From NCBI GenBank assembly GCA_017550625.1, contig JAFZOL010000031.1, positions 1-51,219 of the forward strand: a DNA stretch of 51,219 nt. The letters run 5' to 3'. A program made the position numbers and the translations under genes. The notes below the pieces were generated by a model. The model was not told where the DNA came from. It saw nothing but the letters and a program-made list of their open reading frames with translations, and searched no databases. This DNA comes from Clostridia bacterium. Lineage in GTDB: Bacteria > Bacillota > Clostridia > Oscillospirales > Acutalibacteraceae. Of the stretch, positions 1 to 7,451 are shown piece after piece; the stretch's first letter is position 1; each line of letters starts with the position of its first letter.

Positions 1-127
1 CCCTGGCCTCCTGCCTCTGGCCCCTGGCCCCTGGCCACGGGCCTCTGGCCCCTGGCCTCTGGCCTCTGGCCTCTGGCCCCTGGCCCCTGGCCTCTGGCCC
101 CTGGCCTCTGGCCTCTGGCCTCTGGCC
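1..127. repeat. Heptamer tandem array (CCTCTGG/CCCCTGG)
   Basis: About 18 near-perfect copies of a 7-bp unit alternating between CCTCTGG and CCCCTGG fill the DNA downstream of the cysteine desulfurase and run off the window edge, so the array may be longer. It stops in GGCCCCTTA just before the desulfurase stop codon. A shorter array of the same unit, with the same GGCCCCTTA end, lies before folA near 39968-39990. No coding potential is credible here. Confidence 0.9.
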
Positions 128-129
128 CC

Positions 130-1326
130 TTATTCCGTAATAAACTTCGTCTTCCCCTTCACCAGGTCCCGCCAGACCGGGGAGATGCCGCGGAGATACG
201 TCACGACCTCGGCGACCTGCGACACGATATAGTCGGCGTCGTCGGCGGTCACGGTCTCGTCGATCGTGAGCCGCAGCGACCCGTGCGCGATCTCGTGCGG
301 GCGGCCGATCGCCAGCAGCACGTGGCTGGGGTCCAGCGACCCCGAGGTGCACGCCGAGCCGGACGACGCCTCCACGCCCCTGTCGTCGAGCAGCAGCAGA
401 AGGCTCTCGCCCTCGATGCCCTCGAAGCAGAAGTTGACGTTGCCGGGCAGACGGAGCGTTTCGTGGCCGTTCAGCACACAGTGGGGGATCGTTCTCAGTC
501 CCGCGATCAGCCGGTCGCGCACCGCTGACACGGCTTTCGCCGTTTCGTCAAGCGAAGAAAGGCATTCCTCCAGCGCGGCTGCCATGCCCACGATCGCGGG
601 CAGGTTCTCGGTGCCGGCGCGTTTGTTGCGCTCCTGCGCGCCGCCTTCGATCAGGCTCTGCAGCGGGATGCCGCGGCGGGTATACAGCGCCCCCACGCCC
701 TTCGGGCCGTGGAACTTGTGCCCCGAGAGCGCCAGAAAATCCACGCCGAGGTCCTTCACGTCCACCGGGATATGGCCCACGGCCTGCACCGCGTCGGTGT
801 GCACGAGCACCCCTTTTTCGCGGCACACGGCGGCGATCTCCTTCACGGGCTCGATCGTGCCGATCTCGTTGTTCGCGAGCATCACGCTCACAAGGCACGT
901 CTCGTCCGTGATGGCGGCGCGCACCTGCTCGGCGGTCACGAGGCCCGTTTCGGGCTCCACCGGCAGCAGGGTGACCGAAAAGCCCTCTTTTTCAAGCTTT
1001 TTCAGGGTATGCAGCACGGCGTGGTGCTCGATCGACGTCGAAATGATGTGCGTTTTGCACTTGCGCTTTCCGAGCGCGGCGGCGGTGCGGATGGCCTGGT
1101 TGTCCGCCTCGCTCCCGCCCGAGGTAAAGGTGATCTCCTTCGGGTCGGCGTTCAGGCTTTTGGCCACGCTCTCGCGCGCCGTGACCAGCGCCTCCGCGGC
1201 TTTCTGCCCCGCGGAGTGCAGGGACGAGGGGTTGCCGAAAACCTGTTGAAAATACGGCGCCATGGCGGCGAGCGCCTTGTCGCTCAGGCGCGTCGTCGCG
1301 CCGTTGTCGGCGTAAATGACCTTCAT
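130..1326 (-). CDS. Cysteine desulfurase (NifS/IscS class)
   Basis: A 398-residue PLP enzyme that takes sulfur from L-cysteine as a persulfide for Fe-S cluster or thio-cofactor synthesis. It opens with the family signature YADNGATT. It has paired histidines at 101-102, the PLP lysine K204 in SGHKFHGPKG, and the persulfide cysteine C326 in SSGSACTSG. Length is normal for class I NifS/IscS. The ATG at 1326 is preceded by AAAAGGAG with 8-nt spacing. It is transcribed alone from a consensus promoter at 1401-1429. No scaffold gene is adjacent; the nearest Fe-S genes in the window are the SufC/SufB-like pair at 27.7-29.4 kb, which this enzyme could serve (inference). NifS, IscS and a NAD- or tRNA-specialised paralogue cannot be told apart from sequence alone. 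Confidence 0.93.
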   Translation of the reverse strand: MKVIYADNGATTRLSDKALAAMAPYFQQVFGNPSSLHSAGQKAAEALVTARESVAKSLNADPKEITFTSGGSEADNQAIRTAAALGKRKCKTHIISTSIEHHAVLHTLKKLEKEGFSVTLLPVEPETGLVTAEQVRAAITDETCLVSVMLANNEIGTIEPVKEIAAVCREKGVLVHTDAVQAVGHIPVDVKDLGVDFLALSGHKFHGPKGVGALYTRRGIPLQSLIEGGAQERNKRAGTENLPAIVGMAAALEECLSSLDETAKAVSAVRDRLIAGLRTIPHCVLNGHETLRLPGNVNFCFEGIEGESLLLLLDDRGVEASSGSACTSGSLDPSHVLLAIGRPHEIAHGSLRLTIDETVTADDADYIVSQVAEVVTYLRGISPVWRDLVKGKTKFITE

Positions 1327-1365
1327 GCGTTCAGCTCCTTTTCGGGCGGCGTCGGCCGTCCGGCT

Positions 1366-1392
1366 ATTTACCTACCTATGATGGGGGTAAAT
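1366..1392. promoter_or_regulatory. Inverted repeat in desulfurase 5' leader
   Basis: ATTTACC (1366-1372) and its exact complement GGTAAAT (1386-1392) are separated by 13 bp. They lie just downstream of the -10 box of the desulfurase promoter, at about the first 30 transcribed bases. The position suits a repressor operator or an mRNA hairpin. No regulator can be assigned. Confidence 0.4.
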
Positions 1393-1400
1393 CTATCCGT

Positions 1401-1429
1401 ATCATACACCCGCCGGGTGGTTTTGTCAA
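1401..1429 (-). promoter_or_regulatory. Sigma-A promoter of the cysteine desulfurase
   Basis: On the minus strand, TTGACA (complement of 1424-1429) and TATGAT (complement of 1401-1406) are separated by exactly 17 bp, about 75 bp upstream of the desulfurase ATG. Confidence 0.8.
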
Positions 1430-1473
1430 GCGTTTTTTCGTCTTTCCGGGGGCGCGCGGGGCGCAAAATCATC

Positions 1474-1502
1474 TTGCAATTCGCGGTCCGCCGTGCTAAA
1501 AT
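1474..1502 (+). promoter_or_regulatory. Sigma-A promoter of the acyltransferase-like gene
   Basis: TTGCAA (1474-1479) and TAAAAT (1497-1502) are 17 bp apart. The -10 box is 36 bp upstream of the chosen ATG at 1539, which leaves a leader of roughly 30 nt carrying the ribosome binding site. An ATG at 1512 would sit almost on the expected transcription start, which also argues for 1539. Confidence 0.75.
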
Positions 1503-1538
1503 ATAAAAAATATGACTTTTCACCGTCAGGAGGCCCCT

Positions 1539-2483
1539 ATGCTTCACGACACCCCCTATATCCGGCGGCTCGTTTCCGCCTATCCCGCCGACGCGGCCGA
1601 GGCCCTGCTCCGGGTGGAACAGCGCCTTGATTCCGATCCGGTGTTCGCCGCGAAATTCGACACGCTCGTGCATAATTACATGGTCGCCGCGGCCATCGGG
1701 CTCGACGCTGCCCTTGACGCCCTCAAAACGCTCGCCGAGGAATACGAAATCAACGTTTATACCCTCCATTTCGTGTATATCATGAACTGCACCGGGATCC
1801 TCAAGGCGCGCTACGCCGAGCAGGGGATCGACGAGGCGGTGTTTTGGCAGGGCGTGGACGACCTTCGTTGCAAGCTTCTCGAGTGCATCGAGGTCAAGGG
1901 CGTGCCCGGCACTTTCGTGGCGGGGTGGAACAACGGCTTTCTCAAAATGACCCGCTTCGCCTACGGGCGCTTCCAGTTCGAGTGGTCCACCTACGACCGC
2001 GACTTCGGCTTCGTCATGCCGAGCGGGCGCGTCGTGAAAAAAGGCGACCGCTACGTCAATTTCCACATCCCGTCGTCGGGCGTGCCGCTCACGGACGACG
2101 TGCGCCTTGCTTCCTACAAAGAGGCTTACGAACACTATAAGGACGCGTTCGGCGACCGGCCGGTGCTCTTCGGCTGCGGCTCGTGGCTGCTCTATCCGCG
2201 CCACCGCGAATTCCTGCCCCCCGCGCTCAATATCCTGAAGTTTATGGACGATTTCGAGATCGTGGACTGGGAGGAAGAGAAGGACGGCTTCCACAACGAC
2301 TGGCGCGTGTTCGGGCGTTATACCGGCACGCCGTGGAAGGATATGCCGCGCGACACTTCGCTGCGCAAAGCCTACGCCGACTGGCTCGCCGCCGGCAACC
2401 CCGCCGGCCACGCCTTCGGGCTGTTTGAGTTTGACGGAGAAAGAATCGTAAGGGCCAAGGGCGCACAGGGCGCACAGGAATAA
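1539..2483 (+). CDS. Acyltransferase domain protein (NAT_N/GNAT-like C-terminal type)
   Basis: A soluble protein of 314 residues with no signal peptide. The N-terminal half is helical. The C-terminal half has a run I associate with the two-domain family of N-acyltransferase N-terminal plus GNAT-like C-terminal domains: HIPSSG, then CGSWLLYP and LPPALNILKFMDDF. The family is common in Clostridia, and its substrate is not established to my knowledge. I start at 1539 because AGGAGG at 1528-1533 lies 5 nt upstream; an in-frame ATG at 1512 would add 9 residues but has no such site. The last residues (AKGAQGAQE) run into low-complexity DNA, so the C-terminus may be repeat-derived. Substrate unknown; family call moderately confident. 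Confidence 0.68.
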   Translation: MLHDTPYIRRLVSAYPADAAEALLRVEQRLDSDPVFAAKFDTLVHNYMVAAAIGLDAALDALKTLAEEYEINVYTLHFVYIMNCTGILKARYAEQGIDEAVFWQGVDDLRCKLLECIEVKGVPGTFVAGWNNGFLKMTRFAYGRFQFEWSTYDRDFGFVMPSGRVVKKGDRYVNFHIPSSGVPLTDDVRLASYKEAYEHYKDAFGDRPVLFGCGSWLLYPRHREFLPPALNILKFMDDFEIVDWEEEKDGFHNDWRVFGRYTGTPWKDMPRDTSLRKAYADWLAAGNPAGHAFGLFEFDGERIVRAKGAQGAQE

Positions 2484-2703
2484 GGTGTTGGAAGTTGGAT
2501 GTTAGATGTTGGATGAAGGTGGCGCGGCTGCGCCGCGCATTATAAATTGGGTAAGGGCGGATGGTCTCGCCTGCCGGCTCGGTCGGCGCTTCTGCCTGCG
2601 GCAGAGGTGTCCACCGGACACCCGCGCCCCTTCCTTCATCTCACATCCCACATCTCACATCTCACATCATTTTGTATTTTGTATTTTGCATTCTGCATTC
2701 CTC
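2484..2703. repeat. Miniature repeat element with heptamer ends (copy 1, carries 65-bp core)
   Basis: The left end has TTGGATG-type heptamers running into GATGAAGG (about 2486-2518). Then come a GC hairpin, a GCATTATAAATTGGGTA block and a 65-bp core at 2565-2629. The right end has CATCTCA-type heptamers (about 2635-2675), complementary in sense to the left end. TTTGTAT-type heptamers follow at 2677-2702. The core recurs inverted at 29455-29519 and directly at 49771-49835. Apparent reading frames through it are repeat artefacts. Confidence 0.85.
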
Positions 2704-2716
2704 GGAGGATTTCCCC

Positions 2717-3346
2717 ATGAAAAAGATCCTGTTCCAGGGCGATTCGATCACGGACGCCCACCGTTCCCGCGACGACCGCAAGAGCCTCGGCTTCGGCTAT
2801 CCCACGCAGGTGGCGGGGCTTCTCGGCAAAGAATACCCCGGCCGGCTCGAGTTCGTGAACCTCGGTATTTCTGGCAACCGCGTCGTGGACCTCTACGCCC
2901 GGATCGGCGCCGATTTCATTGAAGAAAAGCCCGATTTCGTCACGATCCTCATCGGCATCAACGACGTCTGGCACGAGTTCGGCGCGAAGCGCAACGGCAT
3001 CGAAAACCCGAAGTTCCGCAGGGTCTATTCCATGCTCGTTGAGGAGCTCCGGCACAAACTCCCGGGCGTCGAGATCCTGATCCTCGAGCCCTTCGTGCTC
3101 GAAGGCGCCGCCACCGAGCAGAAGTGGGATATCTTCCGCGACGAAACGGCCATGCGCGCCGCGTCTTCAAAGGCCGTTGCCGAGGAATACGGCTGCACGT
3201 TCGTGCCGCTGCAGAAAATCTTCGACGAAGCCTGCAAAAAGGCGCCCGCCGCCTACTGGCTGCCCGACGGCGTGCATCCCTCCGCCATGGGGCACGGCCT
3301 CATCGCCGCCGCCGTGGCCGACGCTTTGCGTCAAAAGCTCGGCTGA
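2717..3346 (+). CDS. SGNH/GDSL-family hydrolase
   Basis: A 209-residue esterase or lipase-like hydrolase without a signal peptide, so probably cytoplasmic. The four SGNH blocks are visible: the nucleophile serine in QGDSITD near residue 9, the glycine in LGISGNR, the asparagine in IGINDVW, and the Asp-His pair in LPDGVHPS near the C-terminus. This arrangement fits small-molecule or carbohydrate O-deacylases; the substrate cannot be read off. The start at 2717 is chosen because GGAGG at 2704-2708 sits 8 nt upstream and it gives the canonical MKKILFQGDS beginning. The open frame extends upstream to 2561 only through repeat DNA, which is rejected. Following the acyltransferase, it could be part of an acylation/deacylation pair (inference). 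Confidence 0.9.
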   Translation: MKKILFQGDSITDAHRSRDDRKSLGFGYPTQVAGLLGKEYPGRLEFVNLGISGNRVVDLYARIGADFIEEKPDFVTILIGINDVWHEFGAKRNGIENPKFRRVYSMLVEELRHKLPGVEILILEPFVLEGAATEQKWDIFRDETAMRAASSKAVAEEYGCTFVPLQKIFDEACKKAPAAYWLPDGVHPSAMGHGLIAAAVADALRQKLG

Positions 3347-3410
3347 AAAACAGTACCCGCGCGGCAGACGCCGCTGAGATAAAAAATAATCATTGAAGGA
3401 GAACGACCCC

Positions 3411-3863
3411 ATGAAATCCACGCTCAAAAAACTGCTTGCCCTCGTGCTCTGCCTCACGCTCATCGCCGTGCCCGTCGGCACCGTGTACGCCGAGTCTGAC
3501 GACGAACCCGTCGTCACCGTGGGCGAAGAACCCGCCGAAGGCGAAGAGCCCGCCGAGGGCGAAGATCCCCTCACCGAGCTCTCCGACGACCTCGCGTTCA
3601 TCCAGAGCCTCGTCGAGACCAGCTCCCTGCCCCAGGCCGTGATCGACATCCTCGTCATCGCCCTGAGCACCTACCGCGCCTATTCCTCCGAGGCCCTCGT
3701 GAACGAGGACGGCGAGCCCATGACCGACGAAGAGGCCGCGATCTATATGATCACCGAGCTCGTCACCATGATCATCACCGTGGTGGAGATGCTCATCCAG
3801 GTCGTGAACATGGTGAGCGAAATGGCCGCCGAGGCCGAGACCGCCGACGAAGCGATCGCCTGA
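3411..3863 (+). CDS. Small acidic exported protein, unknown function
   Basis: A 150-residue protein. Residues 1-27 form a Sec signal peptide (MKSTLKKLLALVLCL..., probably cut after VYA). A strongly acidic stretch rich in EEPAEGE follows to about residue 62. The rest is helical, with methionine- and isoleucine-rich hydrophobic stretches (MIITVVEMLIQVVNM), and the protein ends acidic. AAGGAG at 3396-3401 lies 9 nt before this ATG; an in-frame TTG at 3393 is rejected as a start. A strong terminator follows directly. No domain recognised. The hydrophobic C-terminal helix could be membrane-associated or pack against a partner; it has no sortase motif. Confidence 0.75.
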   Translation: MKSTLKKLLALVLCLTLIAVPVGTVYAESDDEPVVTVGEEPAEGEEPAEGEDPLTELSDDLAFIQSLVETSSLPQAVIDILVIALSTYRAYSSEALVNEDGEPMTDEEAAIYMITELVTMIITVVEMLIQVVNMVSEMAAEAETADEAIA

Positions 3864-3878
3864 TCTTTCCGAAGAAAA

Positions 3879-3917
3879 AAGCGTTCTTCCCGCCGAAGAG
3901 CGCTTTTTTTCTTTTTG
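3879..3917 (+). terminator. Rho-independent terminator
   Basis: An AAGCG(T/C)TCTTC-type 11-bp stem with a short CCGCC loop, followed by a T-rich run ending near 3915. It closes the small exported-protein gene and sits immediately before the promoter of the next gene. Confidence 0.85.
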
Positions 3918-3920
3918 CTG

Positions 3921-3949
3921 TTGATATCGCGTGAAAACCTTGCTATAAT
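3921..3949 (+). promoter_or_regulatory. Near-consensus sigma-A promoter
   Basis: TTGATA (3921-3926) and a perfect TATAAT (3944-3949) are separated by 17 bp, 36 bp upstream of the membrane protein start codon. Confidence 0.85.
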
Positions 3950-3984
3950 GGGTTTATCTGTGAGCAAAACGGGAGGGCTTATCC

Positions 3985-4683
3985 ATGCGTTTCGATGCCG
4001 CCGCTCTGAAAAAATATATCCCCGCGATCGCGCTGTTCGTCGTGTTCCTGATCGCGGCGCTGGCGATCCCTTTCTATAAGGCCGCCGGGTGCTACTGGGT
4101 GTCGTTCTTATTCTGCCTGCTGTCGGTCGGGGCGTTCGCGTTCGTGCTGTACCGCGACGGCATGGACGAGCGCGTCGAGAGCCGGTATTACCGGCTGCCG
4201 GTCATCCGGGTCGCCCTGCTCTACGTCGCCGCGCAGATGACGCTCGGCTTCGTGTTTATGGGCTTCGCCGCCGTCTGCCCCGCCCCCGTGCCGCTGGTGC
4301 TGTTTTTGCTGCTCGCGGCTGCCGCCGCCGTGGGGATCCTGTTCCCCGCCGGGGCGAAGAAAAAGACGAAGTCTTCAGGCGCGGACGACCGCGACTCCAC
4401 GCGCCGCATGCGCGCCCTGACGCAGGATATGGCAACGCTTGCCGGGCGCTGCGCCGACCGGGACCTCTCGCGCGAGATCATGGAGCTCGCCGGGCGCTTC
4501 CGCGAGTCCGACCCCGTGACCACCTCGGCCACCGTGTCGGCGGAGGACGCCATCTACGCCGCCGTGCGGCGCCTCAATTCCGCCGTGGCGGCGCGCGACA
4601 ACGCGTCCATCTCCGTGGCCGTCGGCGAGATCGACGTCCTGCTCGAAGACCGCAACCGCCTTTGCATGGCGTACAGGGATTAA
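3985..4683 (+). CDS. Membrane protein of unknown function
   Basis: A 232-residue protein. Hydrophobic segments near residues 11-31, 37-53, 72-92 and 98-118 suggest four membrane helices. A charged cytoplasmic-type tail follows (from about KKKTKSSGADDRD) containing an amphipathic helical region with repeated ARR/DRD-type charges. A GGGAGGG site 7 nt upstream supports the ATG. The gene forms its own transcription unit, with a near-consensus promoter upstream and a strong terminator immediately after the stop. I do not recognise a family. The tail resembles a helical bundle, possibly for protein-protein contacts. Confidence 0.75.
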   Translation: MRFDAAALKKYIPAIALFVVFLIAALAIPFYKAAGCYWVSFLFCLLSVGAFAFVLYRDGMDERVESRYYRLPVIRVALLYVAAQMTLGFVFMGFAAVCPAPVPLVLFLLLAAAAAVGILFPAGAKKKTKSSGADDRDSTRRMRALTQDMATLAGRCADRDLSREIMELAGRFRESDPVTTSATVSAEDAIYAAVRRLNSAVAARDNASISVAVGEIDVLLEDRNRLCMAYRD

Positions 4684-4712
4684 AAAAAGAGCCGCGAGGC
4701 TCTTTTTTTTGC
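4684..4712 (+). terminator. Rho-independent terminator
   Basis: An AGAGCC-gcga-GGCTCT hairpin preceded by an A-run and followed by eight Ts, directly after the stop codon of the membrane protein. The flanking A and T runs would let it work in both directions. Confidence 0.9.
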
Positions 4713-4746
4713 CGCGTTGCGGCGGAAAAGCGCGCTTCGCGCGCGG

Positions 4747-4830
4747 GTGCACGGTCCACGGGTGCACGGGAACGCGGCTGCGCCGCGTAGATACGAACGC
4801 AGAATGCAAAATACAAAATGAAATGAGATA
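4747..4830. repeat. Octamer (GTGCACGG) and heptamer repeats
   Basis: Imperfect 8-bp GTGCACGG units at about 4747-4772, a GC hairpin (GCGGCTGCGCCGC), then heptamers of the type ATGCAAA/ATACAAA at about 4803-4825. The latter are the reverse complement of the TTTGTAT heptamers found before the SGNH hydrolase and before folA. Confidence 0.75.
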
Positions 4831-4832
4831 CG

Positions 4833-4867
4833 CCGGAAACGAATGGAATGCTTCCGGCGTTTTTTAA
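4833..4867 (+). terminator. Possible orphan terminator hairpin
   Basis: The stem ACGCCGGAA pairs with TTCCGGCGT across a 13-nt loop and is followed by six Ts. No gene lies directly upstream on this strand, so it may be a back-up terminator or part of the intergenic repeats. Confidence 0.6.
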
Positions 4868-5001
4868 CAGTAGCGCGGCAGACCTCTGCCGCAGCGGGCA
4901 AGAACCTTTGATGCCCGATATCGCTGGTCGGCGGGCAGGCTTTCCGGCAGCACGGCACCCCGTCGCCCAGCCAAGTATTAAACCCGATAGTATTACCGTC
5001 A

Positions 5002-5092
5002 AGCGGCAGAGGCAGATTCCCCCGCGGGGCGGGGGAGATGTCCGCAAAGCGGACAGAGGGGGACGGACCGGGTAGGGTCTGCGCCCCTACCG
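5002..5092 (-). repeat. Dispersed hairpin repeat, family B (copy 1)
   Basis: This stretch recurs in inverted orientation at 50891-50979. Both copies contain two adjacent palindromes: TGTCCGC with GCGGACA, and CCCCCGC with GCGGGGG. Both begin with AGCGGCAGAGGCAGA and end in a TAGGGGCGCAG-type motif, read in the appropriate orientation. The unit is non-coding. DNA from 4868 to 5001 between the terminator and this repeat shows nothing I can identify. Confidence 0.75.
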
Positions 5093-5109
5093 AAAATGCC
5101 GCCGGCGCG

Positions 5110-5168
5110 CTGTGCTCCCGTGCACCCGTGTGCCCGTGCACCCGTGCACCCGCCGCCGCAGGCGGCCT
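5110..5168. repeat. Octamer array (CCCGTGCA) with closing hairpin
   Basis: Roughly five 8-bp CCCGTGCA-type units, then a CCGCC-GCAG-GGCGG hairpin that abuts the glmS stop codon. The same combination occurs after thyA (inverted) and before nadB, so it behaves as a mobile or copied unit. The hairpin could act in glmS termination. Confidence 0.75.
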
Positions 5169-6899
5169 TTATTCCACCGTCACGCTCTTCGCCAAATTCC
5201 TCGGCTTGTCGATCTCGCAGCCGAGGGCTTTTGCCGTATAGTAGCTCATGAGCTGCATCGGGATGACCGCCACGGAGGGGGCGAGCATCGGCCCCACGTC
5301 CGGCACCGTGAGGGTGACGTCGGCCTCGAGGCCGGGGGCGAGGGCTCTGGTGGTGATCACGATCGTGAACGCGCCGCGCGCCTTCACCTCGTGCAGGTTC
5401 GACATGGTTTTGGACAGAATCGCGGGGTCGGTCACCGTGGCGATGACGGGGGAGCCCGGCTCCACGAGCGAAATGGTGCCGTGCTTGAGCTCGCCCGCGG
5501 CGTAGGCCTGCGAGTTGAGATACGAGATCTCCTTCATCTTCAGGCTGCCCTCCTGGCTCACGGCGTTGTCGAGCTGGCGGCCGATGAAAAAGATGTTGCG
5601 GCACCCGGCGATGCGTTCGGCGAGCCGCCGGCATTTGCCGTCGTTTTCGGCGATCGCGGTATAGATCGCCTCAGGGAGGCGCGAGAGCGCCTCGGATCTG
5701 CCGAGCGCGAGGGCGTAGAACACCGCAAGCTGGGCGGAATAGGCCTTGGTGGTGGCCACGGCGATCTCGCGCCCCGCCTGCGTTAAGATCACGCGGTCGC
5801 TCTCGGTGGCGATGGCGGAGCCCGGCACGTTCACGATCGACAAGGTCGGCGCGCCTTTTTCTTTCGCGAGGCGCAGGGCCGCTAAAGTGTCGGCGGTCTC
5901 GCCTGACTGCGAGATGAAGATACACAGCGTCTCCCTGCCGATGATGGGATCGGCGTAACGGAATTCGCTTGCGATCTCGGCTCTGGCCGGGATGCGCCTC
6001 ACGGCCTCGAACAGCCTTGCGCCCACGAGCCCCGCGTGATAGGCGGAGCCGCAGGCGATCAGGCGGATCTCCTTCGCGTCGCCGATGAAATCGCTGTCCG
6101 GCAGCGCCTCCAGCGTGCGCCGCACGGCCTCGGGCTGCTGCATGATCTCGCTCATCATATAGTGGTCGTAGCCGCCCTTGTCGAGGCTCAGCGCCCCGGC
6201 GGCCACGGCGAGCGGCGCCTTTTGCAGGGCGTCGCCGTTTTCGTTATACACCGTATATCCGTCGGCGGTCACGGCGGCGTATTCGCAGTTTTCGACCTTC
6301 GTCACTTCGATCGGGTCGGGCGCCGCGCCCGCGTCGGAGGCGATATAGTTCCCGCTTTCGGTCTTCACTATGAGCAGAGGGGAGCCGTTCGCCGCCGCGA
6401 ACAGGGTGCCGGGGCAGTCGTCGCACAGGATGCCGAGCGCCCACGAGCCCGTCATGAGGCGCTGGGCCTGCCTGATCGCGCGCCCCGCGTCGCCGTCGTA
6501 GAATTTGTCGAGCAGCTTCGCCGCCACCTCGGTGTCGGTGTCGCTCTCGAACGCGTCGTTCTCAAAATAGGCGGTCTTCAGCGCCGCCGCGTTTTCGATG
6601 ATGCCGTTGTGCACCACCGTGAACCTGCCCGCCCGGTGCGGGTGGGCGTTTTTTTCGGTCACGTTGCCGTTGGTGGCCCAGCGCGAGTGCCCCACGGCAA
6701 GCCTGCCGTCAAGATTTGTCCCCGCGAGCTTTTCTTCGAGCGCCGAAATGTTCCCCACGGCGCGAACGCGCTTGACCCCCTCGTCCGTGAACACTGCCAC
6801 GCCCGCGGAATCGTAGCCCCGGTACTCGAGCTTTTTGAGCCCCTCGAGCACGTCTTTCATACAGTTGACCTTACCGATCTTGCCGATAATGCCGCACAT
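5169..6899 (-). CDS. glmS: Glutamine--fructose-6-phosphate aminotransferase (isomerizing)
   Basis: A 576-residue enzyme making glucosamine-6-phosphate from fructose-6-phosphate and glutamine, the entry step to UDP-GlcNAc and peptidoglycan. It starts MCGIIGKIG, giving the N-terminal nucleophile cysteine after Met removal. The N-terminal half is the class II glutaminase domain (EYRGYDSAG, GHSRWATNG). Two SIS domains follow (ACGSAYHAG, ISQSGETADT) and the protein ends in the family hallmark KPRNLAKSVTVE. The start at 6899 has a GAAGGGA site and fits the family; the open frame extends upstream to 7169 but that part is unrelated DNA. No glmS ribozyme fits: the leader is only about 25 nt. murA in the same window uses the downstream product UDP-GlcNAc. 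Confidence 0.97.
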   Translation of the reverse strand: MCGIIGKIGKVNCMKDVLEGLKKLEYRGYDSAGVAVFTDEGVKRVRAVGNISALEEKLAGTNLDGRLAVGHSRWATNGNVTEKNAHPHRAGRFTVVHNGIIENAAALKTAYFENDAFESDTDTEVAAKLLDKFYDGDAGRAIRQAQRLMTGSWALGILCDDCPGTLFAAANGSPLLIVKTESGNYIASDAGAAPDPIEVTKVENCEYAAVTADGYTVYNENGDALQKAPLAVAAGALSLDKGGYDHYMMSEIMQQPEAVRRTLEALPDSDFIGDAKEIRLIACGSAYHAGLVGARLFEAVRRIPARAEIASEFRYADPIIGRETLCIFISQSGETADTLAALRLAKEKGAPTLSIVNVPGSAIATESDRVILTQAGREIAVATTKAYSAQLAVFYALALGRSEALSRLPEAIYTAIAENDGKCRRLAERIAGCRNIFFIGRQLDNAVSQEGSLKMKEISYLNSQAYAAGELKHGTISLVEPGSPVIATVTDPAILSKTMSNLHEVKARGAFTIVITTRALAPGLEADVTLTVPDVGPMLAPSVAVIPMQLMSYYTAKALGCEIDKPRNLAKSVTVE

Positions 6900-6930
6900 T
6901 GTGTCTCTTCCCTTCAAAATTGATGAATTC

Positions 6931-6959
6931 ATTTTATCACGATTATTATGATTTGTAAA
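6931..6959 (-). promoter_or_regulatory. Probable glmS promoter
   Basis: On the minus strand, TTTACA (complement of 6954-6959) and TAAAAT (complement of 6931-6936) are 17 bp apart, 31 bp upstream of the glmS ATG. The interval 6960-7110 toward the giant gene shows nothing further that I can name. Confidence 0.65.
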
Positions 6960-7192
6960 GTCAAAAAACGTTCCAACCGCCGACCGTGCCGTTTTTGCGG
7001 CGCCGCCGGCGGGTTTTTCACGCCTGCGGATACGCCGCGGCGAGGGGAGGGGCGGCGCGTTCCGGCGCGTTCCGCGGGGGTGAAAAACTGTTATTTTTTC
7101 TGCAACAATTTTGACAAAATTGTTGTATTTCATTGTATAAATTGCACGAAAATGCGTCATAAATTTCATTAATGATCGCGAACGAAAAAGTG

Positions 7193-7221
7193 TTGATTTT
7201 TAACTTTAACTTCACTATAAT
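7193..7221 (+). promoter_or_regulatory. Consensus promoter of the giant gene
   Basis: TTGATT (7193-7198), a 17-bp spacer and a perfect TATAAT (7216-7221) in a locally AT-rich stretch, 230 bp upstream of the giant gene. A second candidate, TTGACA at 7111-7116 with TATAAA at 7136-7141, has a 19-bp spacer and is weaker. Tandem promoters are possible. Confidence 0.8.
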
Positions 7222-7227
7222 AAAATA

Positions 7228-7451
7228 TGTATAAGTGTAAATTGGAGTTGTGCGCCCAAGCAGATCTCCCTCCCGGCGGACGTGGTCAGACGGACGGCGG
7301 GGAACGGGAGAAACGCTCGAACGTCAAAAGCCGATTTTGCGGGTAGGGTCAGAAACACCGAAAAAAAGCCCCGCGTTCCCAAGCAAACACCCCCAGTTTC
7401 CCTGATATGAAAACATGAATTCAATTTCTTTTAGTAAAGGAGAAATGAACG
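7228..7451 (+). other. Long structured 5' leader of the giant gene
   Basis: About 220 nt lie between the predicted transcription start and the start codon. GGGAACG at 7300-7306 can pair with CGTTCCC at 7374-7380, enclosing a G-rich and A-rich interior. I could not match it to a known riboswitch class: the conserved cores of c-di-GMP, c-di-AMP, SAM and purine classes are not evident. AAAGGAG at 7436-7442 is the ribosome binding site. A five-codon ORF (7445-7459) overlaps the start codon out of frame, probably by chance. Confidence 0.45.

Noticed and set aside
2506-2922. Plus-strand frame across the repeat into the SGNH hydrolase region
   Set aside because: It is encoded by the miniature element and then runs out of frame over the hydrolase gene.
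6900-7110. glmS ribozyme or other leader RNA for glmS
   Set aside because: The promoter lies about 31 bp from the start codon, leaving too short a leader, and no ribozyme core sequence is visible.
7228-7435. A named riboswitch (c-di-GMP, c-di-AMP, SAM, purine) in the giant gene leader
   Set aside because: None of the conserved cores I know could be aligned; left as an unassigned structured leader.
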